A stretch of 64,000 nt of DNA, from contig NZ_FOIX01000001.1 in assembly GCF_900109615.1 (NCBI RefSeq), forward strand, positions 310,001-374,000, written 5' to 3'. A program made the translations under genes and the position numbers. The DNA comes from Kaistella antarctica. Lineage in GTDB: Bacteria; Bacteroidota; Bacteroidia; Flavobacteriales; Weeksellaceae. The notes beneath the pieces are model-generated. The model saw nothing but the letters and a program-made list of their open reading frames with translations. It had not been told where the DNA came from and ran no database searches. Positions 8,209 to 17,390 of this stretch are shown piece after piece (the stretch's first letter is position 1; each line of letters opens with the position of its first letter).

Positions 8209-9504
8209 ATGAGTTGTGGATGTAAAACATCCGGCGATTCGTCCCATTCGTGCGGCACAAAATCCTCGAATGGCTGTGAAAGTGTAGATACTTGCGGAAA
8301 TAGCTATAAATTAAGCGTTTTCGATTGGCTCTCGAATATCAATAACCCATCTCAATCTCAAACAGATTTTGTGGAAGTAAGATTCAAGAACGATCGTAAA
8401 TTTTTTTATAAAAACGTCAATAAATTACCGCTTCATATGGGAAGCGTCATCACAGTAGAATCTAGTCCGGGTCACGATATAGGTGTAGTAAGCCTTACAG
8501 GAGAATTGGTGAAAATTCAGATGAAAAAGAAAAATATCTCTGAAGAAAACCCTCTGAAAATTTACCGATTAGCCAACCAAAAAGACATTGAGGTTTGGCA
8601 AGATGCACGAGGAAGAGAGGAAGGGGTGAAAATTCAAGCAAGAAAGATTGCGTACGCCCTGGATCTTGAAATGAAAATCACCGATATTGAATATCAAGGT
8701 GATGGTACAAAAGTCACCATCTTCTACACAGCCGAAACCCGCGTAGATTTCCGACAATTGATTAAAGAGTATGCGTCTTTATTCCGTACTAAAATCGACA
8801 TGAAACAAATTGGTTTTCGTCAGGAAGCTGCAAAAGTTGGTGGTATTGGGTCATGCGGAAGAGAACTTTGCTGTTCGACTTGGTTAACTGATTTCCGTTC
8901 TGTAAACACGAATGCGGCGCGTTATCAACAATTGAGTATTAATCCCCAGAAATTAGCCGGACAATGTGGAAAATTAAAATGTTGTTTAAACTACGAACTC
9001 GACAGTTATCTGGATGCATTAAGTGACTTCCCACCTTCTTCAACTACCATCGACACAGAGAAAGGAAAAGCTTTCTGTATTAAAATTGATGTTTTCAAAA
9101 AGAAAATGTGGTTTGCCTACGCCGATCATTCAATGGCGTGGTATGATCTAGACACCAAAGATGTTAAAATGATGATCGCCAAAAATAAGAATGGTGAAAA
9201 GGCTCCGCCTTTAGAGGATGTAAAAGTGCACGATATTCCTGTAAAATCAGTCGATCTTATTCAGGAAAATAATATGGATCGCTTTGAAAGAAGAAATAAA
9301 AATTCTGGTAAAAGTCAAAACAAAAGAAAACCCAATCCTCAAAATAGATCGGACAACAGACCTGCGGAAAACTCCGGCGACCGTAGAAACAAACCAGGTG
9401 AAAAACCACTTGATAAAACTGTACAACCAAACGCTAAGCCGGCCAATCAGAAACCTAAAAACTTTAAAAAGAAACCACAGCCAAAACGTGATGACAATGC
9501 ATAA
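8209..9504 (+). CDS. ricT: RicT/YaaT (PSP1 domain) protein
   Basis: The 431-residue protein contains the PSP1 core (about residues 120-280) with the cysteine motifs GSCGRELCCSTWL and GQCGKLKCCLNYE. In Bacillus RicT, which acts with RicA and RicF in RNA maturation, such cysteines help hold Fe-S clusters. Two extras flank the core: a Cys-rich N-terminus (Cys3, 5, 15, 23, 29) and a basic, disordered C-terminal tail from about residue 357 rich in Asn, Lys, Pro and Arg. It is first in an operon with gldH and PBP1A. No RicA or RicF homologue is seen in the window. Confidence 0.85.
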   Translation: MSCGCKTSGDSSHSCGTKSSNGCESVDTCGNSYKLSVFDWLSNINNPSQSQTDFVEVRFKNDRKFFYKNVNKLPLHMGSVITVESSPGHDIGVVSLTGELVKIQMKKKNISEENPLKIYRLANQKDIEVWQDARGREEGVKIQARKIAYALDLEMKITDIEYQGDGTKVTIFYTAETRVDFRQLIKEYASLFRTKIDMKQIGFRQEAAKVGGIGSCGRELCCSTWLTDFRSVNTNAARYQQLSINPQKLAGQCGKLKCCLNYELDSYLDALSDFPPSSTTIDTEKGKAFCIKIDVFKKKMWFAYADHSMAWYDLDTKDVKMMIAKNKNGEKAPPLEDVKVHDIPVKSVDLIQENNMDRFERRNKNSGKSQNKRKPNPQNRSDNRPAENSGDRRNKPGEKPLDKTVQPNAKPANQKPKNFKKKPQPKRDDNA

Positions 9505-9961
9505 GATAATAGGTGCTTTTTTCGTTTTGTTTTTTCTTGCGAGCTGTAAAAGTGATTCCGAGCAGGTGTTTTTAAATGATCTTAACGGAAAATGGAATAA
9601 GAAAGCAGAACAGAAATTTAACTTTAAAGTAGAGGATGCGCAAAATCCAAAAAATATTATATTTGTTGTAAGAAACAACAATGATTATCCTTATAGCAAC
9701 ATCAGATTAATCGTTAATTTTTCAGATCTTAAAGCAAAAAGTAAAAGTACCGATACTTTAAATTATATTTTAGCAAAGCCCAATGGCGCCTGGATTGGAA
9801 AAGGATTCGGTGAAACGAAAGAGACTCTTTTTCAATATAAATTAAATTACAAATTCCCGGCAAACGGTAATTATTCCATCGGAGTTATACAGGCGATGAG
9901 AAATGATAACTTAGTGGGAATAGAAGATATTGGTGTAAAAATAGAAACGGCTAAACCGTAA
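9491..9961 (+). CDS. gldH: Gliding motility lipoprotein GldH
   Basis: The frame is open well upstream, but that part overlaps the 3' end of ricT. The ATG at 9491 (or 9497) gives a proper lipoprotein signal, MTMHKIIGAFFVLFFLASC, with the lipid-modified Cys at residue 19. The 156-residue product has the GldH pattern (FVVRNNNDYPYSNIRLIVNF ... GKGFGETKET). GldH is needed for gliding in Flavobacterium johnsoniae and belongs to the gliding/type IX secretion gene set. The start overlaps the ricT end by 14 bp, implying translational coupling. Confidence 0.85.
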   Translation: MTMHKIIGAFFVLFFLASCKSDSEQVFLNDLNGKWNKKAEQKFNFKVEDAQNPKNIIFVVRNNNDYPYSNIRLIVNFSDLKAKSKSTDTLNYILAKPNGAWIGKGFGETKETLFQYKLNYKFPANGNYSIGVIQAMRNDNLVGIEDIGVKIETAKP

Positions 9962-9969
9962 ACTTATTT

Positions 9970-12348
9970 ATGGAAAACATAAAGAATAAAGGAAATACTC
10001 AACAGAAGTTTCCACTTCCTCCGAAGAAAGTCAAAAACACTGGCTGGAAAAAATGGGTGAAATTCATTTGGATGTCAGTAATTGTCTTAATCGTAGGACT
10101 TGCGGGCTTATTTTTCGCCGTATCTCAAGGATTTCTGGGCGATATGCCCGATGTGAAACAACTTGAAAATCCCGATATTTATGTGGCCTCAGAAATCTAT
10201 TCTTCTGATGGAAAAATGCTGGGTAAATTTGAAAAAGAAAAAACCCAACCGGTTACTTACAAGGAGTTACCACCATATTTAATCTATGCTTTACAGGCAA
10301 AAGAAGATGAGCGTTTCAAAGAACATTCTGGAATTGATTTACAGTCCATCGCGAGAGCCGTGGCTTATGGGGGAAATCGTGGTGGTGGATCGACGATCAC
10401 CCAACAGTTAGCTAAACTATTATTTACAGGATTAGCTTCTCAAAATAAATTTCAACGTGTTTTTCAAAAGTTAAAAGAATGGGTTGTGGCGGTAAGCCTG
10501 GAGAAAAGATATACCAAAGAAGAAATAATCACCCTCTATTTCAACAAATTTGATTTCGTTAATAATGCCAACGGAATTGAAATGGCCTCCAGAATTTATT
10601 TCAATAAAAAAGCTAATAAATTGACATTGCCTGAATCCGCGATGTTTGTTGCGATGTTAGAAGCGCCAGTTGCTAACAATCCGTTACGAAATCCAGAAAG
10701 AGCAAAGCGAAGACGCGACGTTGTTTTAGATCAAATGTTAAAAACAGGCTATCTGGATCAGGAAACCTATGGGAAAGCGGTCGCAACTCCGATCACGGTA
10801 GACTTTCATCCGATTAAAACTATTGATGATGGCTACTCCGCTTATTACAAATATTATCTTAGAAAAGAAGTAGAGGTTTATATTAAAGATTATGAAAAAA
10901 AGACCGGTAAAACTTTAAATCTTTTTAAAGACGGTTTAAAAATTTACATAACGCTTGATTCGAAAATGCAAACCTACGCTGAAGAGGCCATTAAAGAACA
11001 CCTAACCGATTTACAGAAAAGATTTGATGCCGAGCAAAGAGGAAGAAAGCAACGCCCTTTTTATAAAATTAATGATAATCAGATCAACTCAATCATGCTT
11101 AGCGCAATGAAGAGAACTGGAAGATACAAGCAATTAAAAAATGCTGGGGTTTCGGAAGATTCGATAATGCTCGACTTTAAAACTCCTGTTAAAACCTCTC
11201 GATTTACCTGGCAAGGTGAGGAAGAAGTAGAAATGACGCCTTGGGATTCTATCCGTTATCACAAGCAAATTGCTCAAGCAGGATTAATGTCGATGGTTCC
11301 CGGAACTGGTGAAATTAAAGCTTGGGTTGGTGGAATTAACTGGCAACATTTCCAATACGATCACATTAAACAAGGAAAAAGACAAGTTGGGTCAACCTTC
11401 AAACCATTTGTTTATGCGACCGCCATTATGAAATTAGGAATGACGCCATGTTCTACAGTTTCCAACGCTACTTATACGAAAGGCTCTTGGAGCGTTAGAG
11501 GAAGAGGTGGAATGTTAACTTTAAAAGATGCTTTAGCGCAGTCCCAAAACCCGGTCGCAGTTCGATTAATTGAAATGACTGGGGTGAAAAGCGTAATTCA
11601 AACTGCTCGAGATCTCGGTGTGACTGAAGATATACCAAATGAATATGCGGTTGCTCTAGGCTCCTCGGATATTACCATTTATGAAATGTTAGGCGCTTAC
11701 AGTACGTTTGCTAATTACGGAAACTACATTAAGCCCGAAATGATTTGGCGGATTGAAGATGCCAATAGCCGTCTCATCAAAGAAGTTAAGCCAGTGCTGA
11801 AGGAAGTAATGAATGAATTGTATGCTTATACTATGATTGATTTAATGCGCGGTGTAGCAGATTTCGGTACAGCTTCTGGCGAATTGGGAAGACGAGGTGT
11901 TGCGAAAGGAATTGAAATTGCGGGTAAAACAGGAACAACACAGAACAACTCCGATGGTTGGTTTATGGGAATTACACCCAATTTAGCTACAGGTGTTTGG
12001 GTTGGTTGGGAAGATCGTGCCACTCACTTCTTTGGAACAGGCGAAGGACAAGGAGCTAAAATGGCCTTACCAATTTGGGCGATTTTTATGAAAAAAGTTT
12101 GGGGCGATAAAGAACTGGGTATTTTGCCAGAAGATAAATTCGTAAAACCATCTAACTGGACAGGGAACTGCTCCGATTTACAAGGTTTAGGTGGCTACGG
12201 CGATGATGGTGGTTTACAAACTTTAGATCAAATTAAAAATCCAACCATTGTAGAACCGACCAATACGGTAAAAAAACCACCGGCGAAAACCGAAGATAAC
12301 GTGAATGAAAAAATCAATACCGGCGACGATATTGACTTTAATAAATAG
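9970..12348 (+). CDS. Penicillin-binding protein 1A (transglycosylase/transpeptidase)
   Basis: Bifunctional class A PBP that polymerises and crosslinks peptidoglycan. The 792 residues comprise a short cytoplasmic tail, one TM helix (about 32-53), a GT51 domain (KEDERFKEHSGIDLQSIARA, GGSTITQQLAK, EKRYTKEEI) and a transpeptidase domain with the SxxK serine in GSTFKPF (Ser475, Lys478), SQN, and KTGT (653-656). The tail after about residue 740 is Pro/Asn/Asp-rich. It follows gldH by 8 bp, the order typical for Flavobacteriia, and ends at a strong terminator. Confidence 0.93.
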   Translation: MENIKNKGNTQQKFPLPPKKVKNTGWKKWVKFIWMSVIVLIVGLAGLFFAVSQGFLGDMPDVKQLENPDIYVASEIYSSDGKMLGKFEKEKTQPVTYKELPPYLIYALQAKEDERFKEHSGIDLQSIARAVAYGGNRGGGSTITQQLAKLLFTGLASQNKFQRVFQKLKEWVVAVSLEKRYTKEEIITLYFNKFDFVNNANGIEMASRIYFNKKANKLTLPESAMFVAMLEAPVANNPLRNPERAKRRRDVVLDQMLKTGYLDQETYGKAVATPITVDFHPIKTIDDGYSAYYKYYLRKEVEVYIKDYEKKTGKTLNLFKDGLKIYITLDSKMQTYAEEAIKEHLTDLQKRFDAEQRGRKQRPFYKINDNQINSIMLSAMKRTGRYKQLKNAGVSEDSIMLDFKTPVKTSRFTWQGEEEVEMTPWDSIRYHKQIAQAGLMSMVPGTGEIKAWVGGINWQHFQYDHIKQGKRQVGSTFKPFVYATAIMKLGMTPCSTVSNATYTKGSWSVRGRGGMLTLKDALAQSQNPVAVRLIEMTGVKSVIQTARDLGVTEDIPNEYAVALGSSDITIYEMLGAYSTFANYGNYIKPEMIWRIEDANSRLIKEVKPVLKEVMNELYAYTMIDLMRGVADFGTASGELGRRGVAKGIEIAGKTGTTQNNSDGWFMGITPNLATGVWVGWEDRATHFFGTGEGQGAKMALPIWAIFMKKVWGDKELGILPEDKFVKPSNWTGNCSDLQGLGGYGDDGGLQTLDQIKNPTIVEPTNTVKKPPAKTEDNVNEKINTGDDIDFNK

Positions 12349-12371
12349 CGGTAATTTATAGATAATATAGA

Positions 12372-12408
12372 AACATCCTTTCAAACTTTTGGAAGGATGT
12401 TTTTTTTA
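12372..12408 (+). terminator. Terminator of the ricT-gldH-pbp1A operon
   Basis: A perfect 9-bp stem (AACATCCTT, 12372-12380; AAGGATGTT, 12393-12401) is followed by a run of eight T. Confidence 0.85.
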
Positions 12409-12418
12409 ACGAACTTTG
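12389..12418 (+). promoter_or_regulatory. Possible selO promoter overlapping the terminator
   Basis: TTG (12389-12391), a 19-base spacer and GAACTTTG (12411-12418; one mismatch to TAnnTTTG). The selO ATG is only 5 bases past the -7 element, so the transcript would have almost no leader. Confidence 0.35.
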
Positions 12419-12422
12419 GATC

Positions 12423-13967
12423 ATGAATTTAGATCATATCACGCAACAATATTTATACTTATTTCCAGGAGACTTGTCGGGAAATAAGAGGCAAAGGCAA
12501 ACTCCGAAAATAGTTGTTTCCACCACAGAAATTGCTCATTTTGAAAATCCAGACTTAATTATTTTCAATGAAAAGCTTTCCGCAGAGATTGGTTTAGGTA
12601 AAATTGAAAATGAGGAAGATAAAGATTTCCTCAACGCGAAAGCTCTTCCTTCAACGATGAAAACGTACGCAACAGCTTACGCAGGTCATCAGTTTGGAAA
12701 TTGGGCGGGGCAACTTGGTGATGGTCGCGCAATCTTTGCTGGAGAAATTAAAAATAAGGAAGGCGAAAAAACAGAAATACAATGGAAAGGTGCTGGCGCA
12801 ACGCCCTATTCCCGTCACGCCGATGGTCGAGCGGTTCTTCGCTCTTCTGTGCGAGAATATTTGATGAGTGAAGCCATGTTTCATTTGGGCGTTTCCACAA
12901 CGCGCGCCTTGTCACTTTCTTTCAGTGGCGAGCAAGTTGTGCGAGATATGTTATATGATGGAAATGCTGCCTACGAAAAAGGAGCTGTGATGACCAGAGT
13001 AGCAGCAAGTTTTTTAAGATTCGGGCATTTCGAATTGTTATCTGCGCAAGGCGAATTTGAAACGCTCAAGCAGCTTACAGATTTTGCGATCGAAAACTAT
13101 TTTCCACAAATAGAAAAGGATAGTGAAGATAAATATGCAGCATTCTTCCAGTCCGTGGCAGATAAGACAGCCGAAATGATTGTGGATTGGTTTCGGGTCG
13201 GATTCGTTCACGGTGTAATGAACACGGATAATATGTCTATTTTGGGATTAACGATTGACTACGGCCCATTTTCCTTTTTAGATGAGTACGATCTCAATTT
13301 CACGCCTAATACAACTGATTTACCCGGTCGTCGATATGCTTTCGGAAATCAGGCAAAAATCGCTCAGTGGAATCTTTGGCAATTGGCCAATGCTCTTTTT
13401 CCCTTAATTAAAGAAGAAGCGAAATTAGAAACTATTCTCAATAATTTCAACACGACTTTCTGGAAAAAGCACGATGAAATGATGGCTAAGAAATTCGGCT
13501 TTGATGAAGTTCAAGAAGCCGATGGAGAATTCTTCACAGAAGCACAGCAGCTGATGCAGGATTTGAAGATCGATTACACCTTATTTTTTAAACAGCTGGA
13601 AAGTTATTCCGAAAGCGTCGACTATAAAATCCATTTTAAAGAAGTTTTTTACACAAGAATATCGGAAGAGCAATTTCTACAACTTAGGGAGTTTCTCCAA
13701 AGTTATAAAGAGAGATTAACGAAAAACACTATTTCAAAAGAAGACTCTGTAAGATTAATGAAAAAAACAAATCCTAAATTTATTCTGCGAAATTATCTTC
13801 TGTTCGAATGTAGTAATGAGTTGAATGAAGGAAAAAAAGATTTGCTCAACAAACTGGTAATCGCGCTAGAAAATCCGTACGAAGAAATCTATCCCGACTT
13901 CTCAGTTAAAAGGCCGATCGAATATGATGGACAAACGGGCTGCTCTACGCTTTCTTGTAGTTCTTAA
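12423..13967 (+). CDS. selO: SelO/YdiU protein adenylyltransferase (AMPylator)
   Basis: Pseudokinase-fold enzyme that transfers AMP to Ser/Thr/Tyr of proteins, linked in E. coli to redox stress. The 514 residues show the family signatures YAGHQFGNWAGQLGDGRAIFAGEI, QWKGAGATPYSRHADGRAVLRSSVREYLMSEAM and HGVMNTDNMSILGLTIDYGPFSFLDEYD (active-site Asn/Asp region). The C-terminus GCSTLSCSS retains two cysteines of the redox tail, which carries selenocysteine in eukaryotes. It stands alone between a terminator and a membrane-protein gene. Confidence 0.93.
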   Translation: MNLDHITQQYLYLFPGDLSGNKRQRQTPKIVVSTTEIAHFENPDLIIFNEKLSAEIGLGKIENEEDKDFLNAKALPSTMKTYATAYAGHQFGNWAGQLGDGRAIFAGEIKNKEGEKTEIQWKGAGATPYSRHADGRAVLRSSVREYLMSEAMFHLGVSTTRALSLSFSGEQVVRDMLYDGNAAYEKGAVMTRVAASFLRFGHFELLSAQGEFETLKQLTDFAIENYFPQIEKDSEDKYAAFFQSVADKTAEMIVDWFRVGFVHGVMNTDNMSILGLTIDYGPFSFLDEYDLNFTPNTTDLPGRRYAFGNQAKIAQWNLWQLANALFPLIKEEAKLETILNNFNTTFWKKHDEMMAKKFGFDEVQEADGEFFTEAQQLMQDLKIDYTLFFKQLESYSESVDYKIHFKEVFYTRISEEQFLQLREFLQSYKERLTKNTISKEDSVRLMKKTNPKFILRNYLLFECSNELNEGKKDLLNKLVIALENPYEEIYPDFSVKRPIEYDGQTGCSTLSCSS

Positions 13968-13982
13968 AATTCCTTACTTTTG
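13955..13982 (+). promoter_or_regulatory. Promoter inside the 3' end of selO
   Basis: TTG (13955-13957), a 17-base spacer and TACTTTTG (13975-13982) match the Bacteroidota consensus exactly. It overlaps the first possible TTG start (13980) of the downstream gene, so translation must begin further in. Confidence 0.55.
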
Positions 13983-13997
13983 CCGAAATTTCTTACC

Positions 13998-15272
13998 TTG
14001 AACTTTAAACAAAAATTCTCCGATTTTCTGAAAACTGTTTTCCCAGAAACAAAATTCGAATTGGTGTTGTTTCTATTTTTCCTGACCGCTTATGGGATTT
14101 TGGGAACTTCAATTGCCCTGAATTATCGGATTATTTTTGATGATCGAATTCCCTGGGATGCCTATTTTAGTTTTGATAATCGAGCGATTGTCATGACTGG
14201 CGGCGGCTATGAAAGACATCCATTGGCCAATTATTTTTTCGACTGGCTTCGTGAATTTGCGTATTTGTTTTCCGGTGGTAGAAAAGATGATGTATTTCGT
14301 CTTGTTTTGGCCTGGTGCAGCAATATTGCAATAAGCTTGAGTTTAGTTCAGCTCTACAAATATTTAAAGAATATCATCAACTTACCGAAAAAGATTTCTT
14401 TACTCATCTTGTTCTTCTTCTCCTTCTTTACGACGCCCATTTTACTTTCTTTCACACCAGAAACTTACACCTATACTTTACTATTTCTAGTTTTATTTAA
14501 TTATTATGCCGCCTTAAAATTAAGAAAAGAAGAGAAAATTCCGGCAACTGCATTGGCTCTAACTGGAATTGCTATCGGTGGATTAACCATCACGAATATC
14601 GTTAAAGTTTATATCCCACTTCTTTTTGAAAAGCAAGTTTTCCGAAATTGGAAAAAGTTTGGCAATTTGGTTTTACGCGTATTAATCTCGGTTTCGGTTT
14701 TTCTGTTGCTGTTTTTTTATCGTTTAGATTTTAAGGTTTTAAACTTACTCAATAAATCAACCCAGCAATATGAAAAATTTTCAACACACAAAGTGACGCC
14801 CATTTGGGATATGATTGTTTCCTGGTTTTTTGGCGGAAACATGCTTTTCACCAGTTTTACACTGCGCGATTATCACAATAAAAAAGGTTTTGAGTTCAAA
14901 GCTCTTTTTATGGAAACTTATTCGTCTGTACTTCCGTATCTTTTTGTGGCAGTGATTTTATCCTTGGTTATATGGAGTTATGCAAAGAACTTTAGAAATA
15001 AATTCGTTCAGATTTTAATGATTTCATTTCTGGTCGACATTTTAATTCACACTGTCTTAAAGTTCGGCCTTCATACTTCCTACATCTATGGCGGCCATTT
15101 TATATTTATCGTTCCATTGATGATTGGTTGGCTATTCTTTAGTTATAAAGATTCACCAAAAACACTTAGTTCGCTGTATGTAATCATTTCGATTTCGTTT
15201 TTCTATTTGGCAATTACCAACGTTTTCAGAATGGTTGAATTTTTTAATTTCTTGGAAAAATATTATCGGTAA
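13998..15272 (+). CDS. Multi-pass membrane protein of unknown function
   Basis: The product has about 424 residues and no ATG near the N-terminus. The frame offers TTG at 13980, which lies inside the promoter, and TTG at 13998, chosen here because it is the first after the promoter. Hydrophobic segments suggest about ten TM helices (for example LVLFLFFLTAYGILGTSIAL, LLILFFFSFFTTPILLSF, VLISVSVFLLLFFY, FIFIVPLMIGWLFF). The arrangement recalls membrane glycosyltransferases of the GT-C type, but I see no diagnostic motif, so no function is given. Confidence 0.7.
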   Translation: MNFKQKFSDFLKTVFPETKFELVLFLFFLTAYGILGTSIALNYRIIFDDRIPWDAYFSFDNRAIVMTGGGYERHPLANYFFDWLREFAYLFSGGRKDDVFRLVLAWCSNIAISLSLVQLYKYLKNIINLPKKISLLILFFFSFFTTPILLSFTPETYTYTLLFLVLFNYYAALKLRKEEKIPATALALTGIAIGGLTITNIVKVYIPLLFEKQVFRNWKKFGNLVLRVLISVSVFLLLFFYRLDFKVLNLLNKSTQQYEKFSTHKVTPIWDMIVSWFFGGNMLFTSFTLRDYHNKKGFEFKALFMETYSSVLPYLFVAVILSLVIWSYAKNFRNKFVQILMISFLVDILIHTVLKFGLHTSYIYGGHFIFIVPLMIGWLFFSYKDSPKTLSSLYVIISISFFYLAITNVFRMVEFFNFLEKYYR

Positions 15273-15372
15273 TTTTAATTTGAAGAATAGTTCGATAAGC
15301 TCAACCTGAGATGAACCAGTTTAATTTGTCAGCGACAATCTTGGCGTAATTTATTCCTTCAAAAATAGTTTT

Positions 15373-15405
15373 AAACAAAAAAAAACGCACTTTACGGTGC
15401 GTTTT
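15373..15405 (-). terminator. Terminator between convergent genes, mainly for the TPR gene
   Basis: Arms AAAACGCAC (15382-15390) and GTGCGTTTT (15397-15405). On the minus strand the stem is followed by a long T run (plus-strand A run from 15389 leftward). On the plus strand the T run is short, so it works best for the minus-strand gene. Confidence 0.75.
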
Positions 15406-15421
15406 GTATTTAGTCAAAATA

Positions 15422-16792
15422 TTACTTCTTTTTAGTCTTTACTTTCTCAACCTCGTCTTTAATGAAAGGATATTTTTGCTGCATATCTTCCAATAGATGC
15501 GGATCAAGTTCTAAAGCCGTGGCTAATGCTGTTCGTCCTTTTTTTGGATTATTGAGCTGGAAATAACAATTGCTTAATTGATAAAACAATTCGGCTCGAT
15601 TGTGCAATTTCGTGGCTTCTACTAACAAGGAAGTCGCATCTTCATATTCGCCAATCAACATCAGCACTTCAGAATAGGCATACCAATTATAAAAACGTGT
15701 CGGTTCGAAATCGACTAACTTTTTCAAACATGCCAAGCTCTCTTCAAACTTTCCACCCTCAATGTAGAGAAACGCCAATCTTTTTTGATAATCTAAATTG
15801 GAGTCATTCAAAGAAACGGCTTCTTTTGCAAAGTGTAGCGCCTCTTTCATTCCACCCATTTCTTCGTAGATGTAGGATTGCTCCATCATGGAAAGGTAAA
15901 ACTGTGGATCGTCACGCAACGATTTCTGAAAGGAATTTAGAGCCAAAACTGGCTGCTTGTTTTCTTTATAACACAACCCAATTTTGTAAAACGTAAACGA
16001 TTTGGTATATTCTAAAGCCAACATTTCTTCATAAACAGCAATAGCTTTCAACCACTCGCCCATCGCTTCAAAACACGCCGCTTTATTGGCATATACGCCC
16101 ACCGATTGTGGATTAATTGCCAATAAATAGTCGAACCCTTTGATGGCTTCTTCGTATTTCTTTTTGTTGAAATAAAACTGCCCGTATTCATACCAAGCGG
16201 TTTCAGAGAAGGCATATTTATCCAAGTATCCGTTCAGGAAATCGATGGCTTCATCGCTTCTCTTGAGTTGGTTGTAACAGAACATGACGTTTTCTAAGGC
16301 ATATTCGTCTTGCGGATCAAAATTCAAAGCCAGTTTATAATGCTTCAAAGCCTTGAATGGATCTTCTAAATTCACAAATTCATCAGCGATAAAATTGTGC
16401 AGAAAATTTTCTTCTTCTTCTAATTCCAATCCTTTTTCACAAAACTCGATGGAGCGTCTCGGGTTTCCTAGATTCGAAAAATATTTGGCGCAACAAACTA
16501 AGAAATCGGTATTATCCATACAGCTTTCCTTTAATTCAGCCATCAGTTCCTTAGCCTCAGCGTATTTCTCTAACTCCAAGAAAACTTCGAATTGCTTCAC
16601 TTTTAAATCCAGAGAATTAGGATGAATTTTCAATCCATATTTTGTTGCCACATCGGCAAAGGAAATATCACCCATTTCAAGGTAATAAATAATGATCTCT
16701 TCATACTCTTCGGTTTCGAAGTAGAATTCATCATTATTTTCAATCATTGCTTCGAACTTTTCAACAAGTTCATTTTCAAAAAATTCTTCCAA
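15422..16792 (-). CDS. Tetratricopeptide repeat protein
   Basis: The 456-residue protein has no signal peptide and is made largely of TPR units in tandem from about residue 65 to 430 (for example AWYEYGQFYFNKKKYEEAIKGFDYLLAINP and ELFYQLSNCYFQLNNPKKGRTALATALELDP). The N-terminus is strongly acidic (EEFFENELVEKFEAMIENNDEF). It ends in a Lys-rich tail (KVKTKKK). The likely start is TTG at 16792; the next ATG is 15 codons in. TPR arrays bind proteins, and the partner cannot be told from the context. Confidence 0.8.
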   Translation of the reverse strand: MEEFFENELVEKFEAMIENNDEFYFETEEYEEIIIYYLEMGDISFADVATKYGLKIHPNSLDLKVKQFEVFLELEKYAEAKELMAELKESCMDNTDFLVCCAKYFSNLGNPRRSIEFCEKGLELEEEENFLHNFIADEFVNLEDPFKALKHYKLALNFDPQDEYALENVMFCYNQLKRSDEAIDFLNGYLDKYAFSETAWYEYGQFYFNKKKYEEAIKGFDYLLAINPQSVGVYANKAACFEAMGEWLKAIAVYEEMLALEYTKSFTFYKIGLCYKENKQPVLALNSFQKSLRDDPQFYLSMMEQSYIYEEMGGMKEALHFAKEAVSLNDSNLDYQKRLAFLYIEGGKFEESLACLKKLVDFEPTRFYNWYAYSEVLMLIGEYEDATSLLVEATKLHNRAELFYQLSNCYFQLNNPKKGRTALATALELDPHLLEDMQQKYPFIKDEVEKVKTKKK

Positions 16793-16845
16793 TATATTGT
16801 TGTTTTTTTCTCTACCTAACTTATAATTAGATATGAAAAAGTTTT

Positions 16846-17141
16846 TTAATTAATTTTTAAGTTGCTCGGATCTCTTCTATTATCGAAGAATGATAAGATT
16901 TTAATTTCGTCATTCATTAATTTATAGAACAGAGAAAATTCTCTAAAATTAAAATTCTTCTGATTTTTTTAATTTTATTTTCCTCACCAATGTAACTTTG
17001 TGAACGTACTAAATTAATCATTCTAAAACTTTCATCAAGAATTTTTTCTGAATATACATTAGACTTATTGTGAAGTGTCCAATAATCATAAACCTCATTT
17101 AATTCTTTACTGCCTTTTAGGGACCAACTTACATTTTTCAT
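16846..17141 (-). pseudogene. ParE/RelE-type toxin, frameshifted in a homopolymer
   Basis: From the ATG at 17141 the frame reads MKNVSWSLKGSKELNEVYDYW ... SYIGEENKIKK, the start of a ParE/RelE toxin, then leaves the family pattern and stops at 16917. A one-base shift at the A7 run (plus-strand T7, 16964-16970) restores the typical C-terminus NFNFREFSLFYKLMNDEIK then ILSFFDNRRDPSNLKIN, ending at 16846. With eight A the product would be 98 residues, a normal length. The ATG overlaps the antitoxin stop by 4 bp. It may be a real inactivating mutation, a phase-variable tract or a sequencing error. Confidence 0.75.
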
Positions 17142-17356
17142 CTTCCAAAAGATTTCATAACTTCTTCATGTGAAATTACTCTTCCTTCTTCGACATCTTT
17201 CAAACCCATTTCGATAGAATGTTTTTCAGAGTCTGAAAGTTCATGCCACCAATCATTTTCTAAAGTGTCTTCGACAAAATCAACCTCAATTGCTTTGAGA
17301 ATCGCTTTTATCTTTTCAGATTCTTTTTTATTTTTGGGGTTTATTGTAATTGTCAT
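17138..17356 (-). CDS. Antitoxin of a ParE/RelE-type toxin-antitoxin pair
   Basis: This 72-residue protein is placed directly upstream of the ParE-like toxin with an ATGA overlap (17138-17141), the usual antitoxin-first order. It begins MTITINPKNKKESEKIKAIL and contains WWHELSDSEKHSIEMGLKDVEEGRVISHEEV, the pattern of small antitoxins paired with ParE in Bacteroidota. The helix with E/K repeats would bind the toxin. No classical DNA-binding domain is obvious. It appears intact, so the cell would be left with a lone antitoxin if the toxin is truly broken. Confidence 0.75.
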   Translation of the reverse strand: MTITINPKNKKESEKIKAILKAIEVDFVEDTLENDWWHELSDSEKHSIEMGLKDVEEGRVISHEEVMKSFGR

Positions 17357-17390
17357 TGCTAAAATTTGAAATAAAGTTACTTAATTCTAA

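Noticed and set aside
9284-9490. Longer gldH reading frame
   Set aside because: It lies in ricT, and the lipoprotein signal starts only at 9491/9497.
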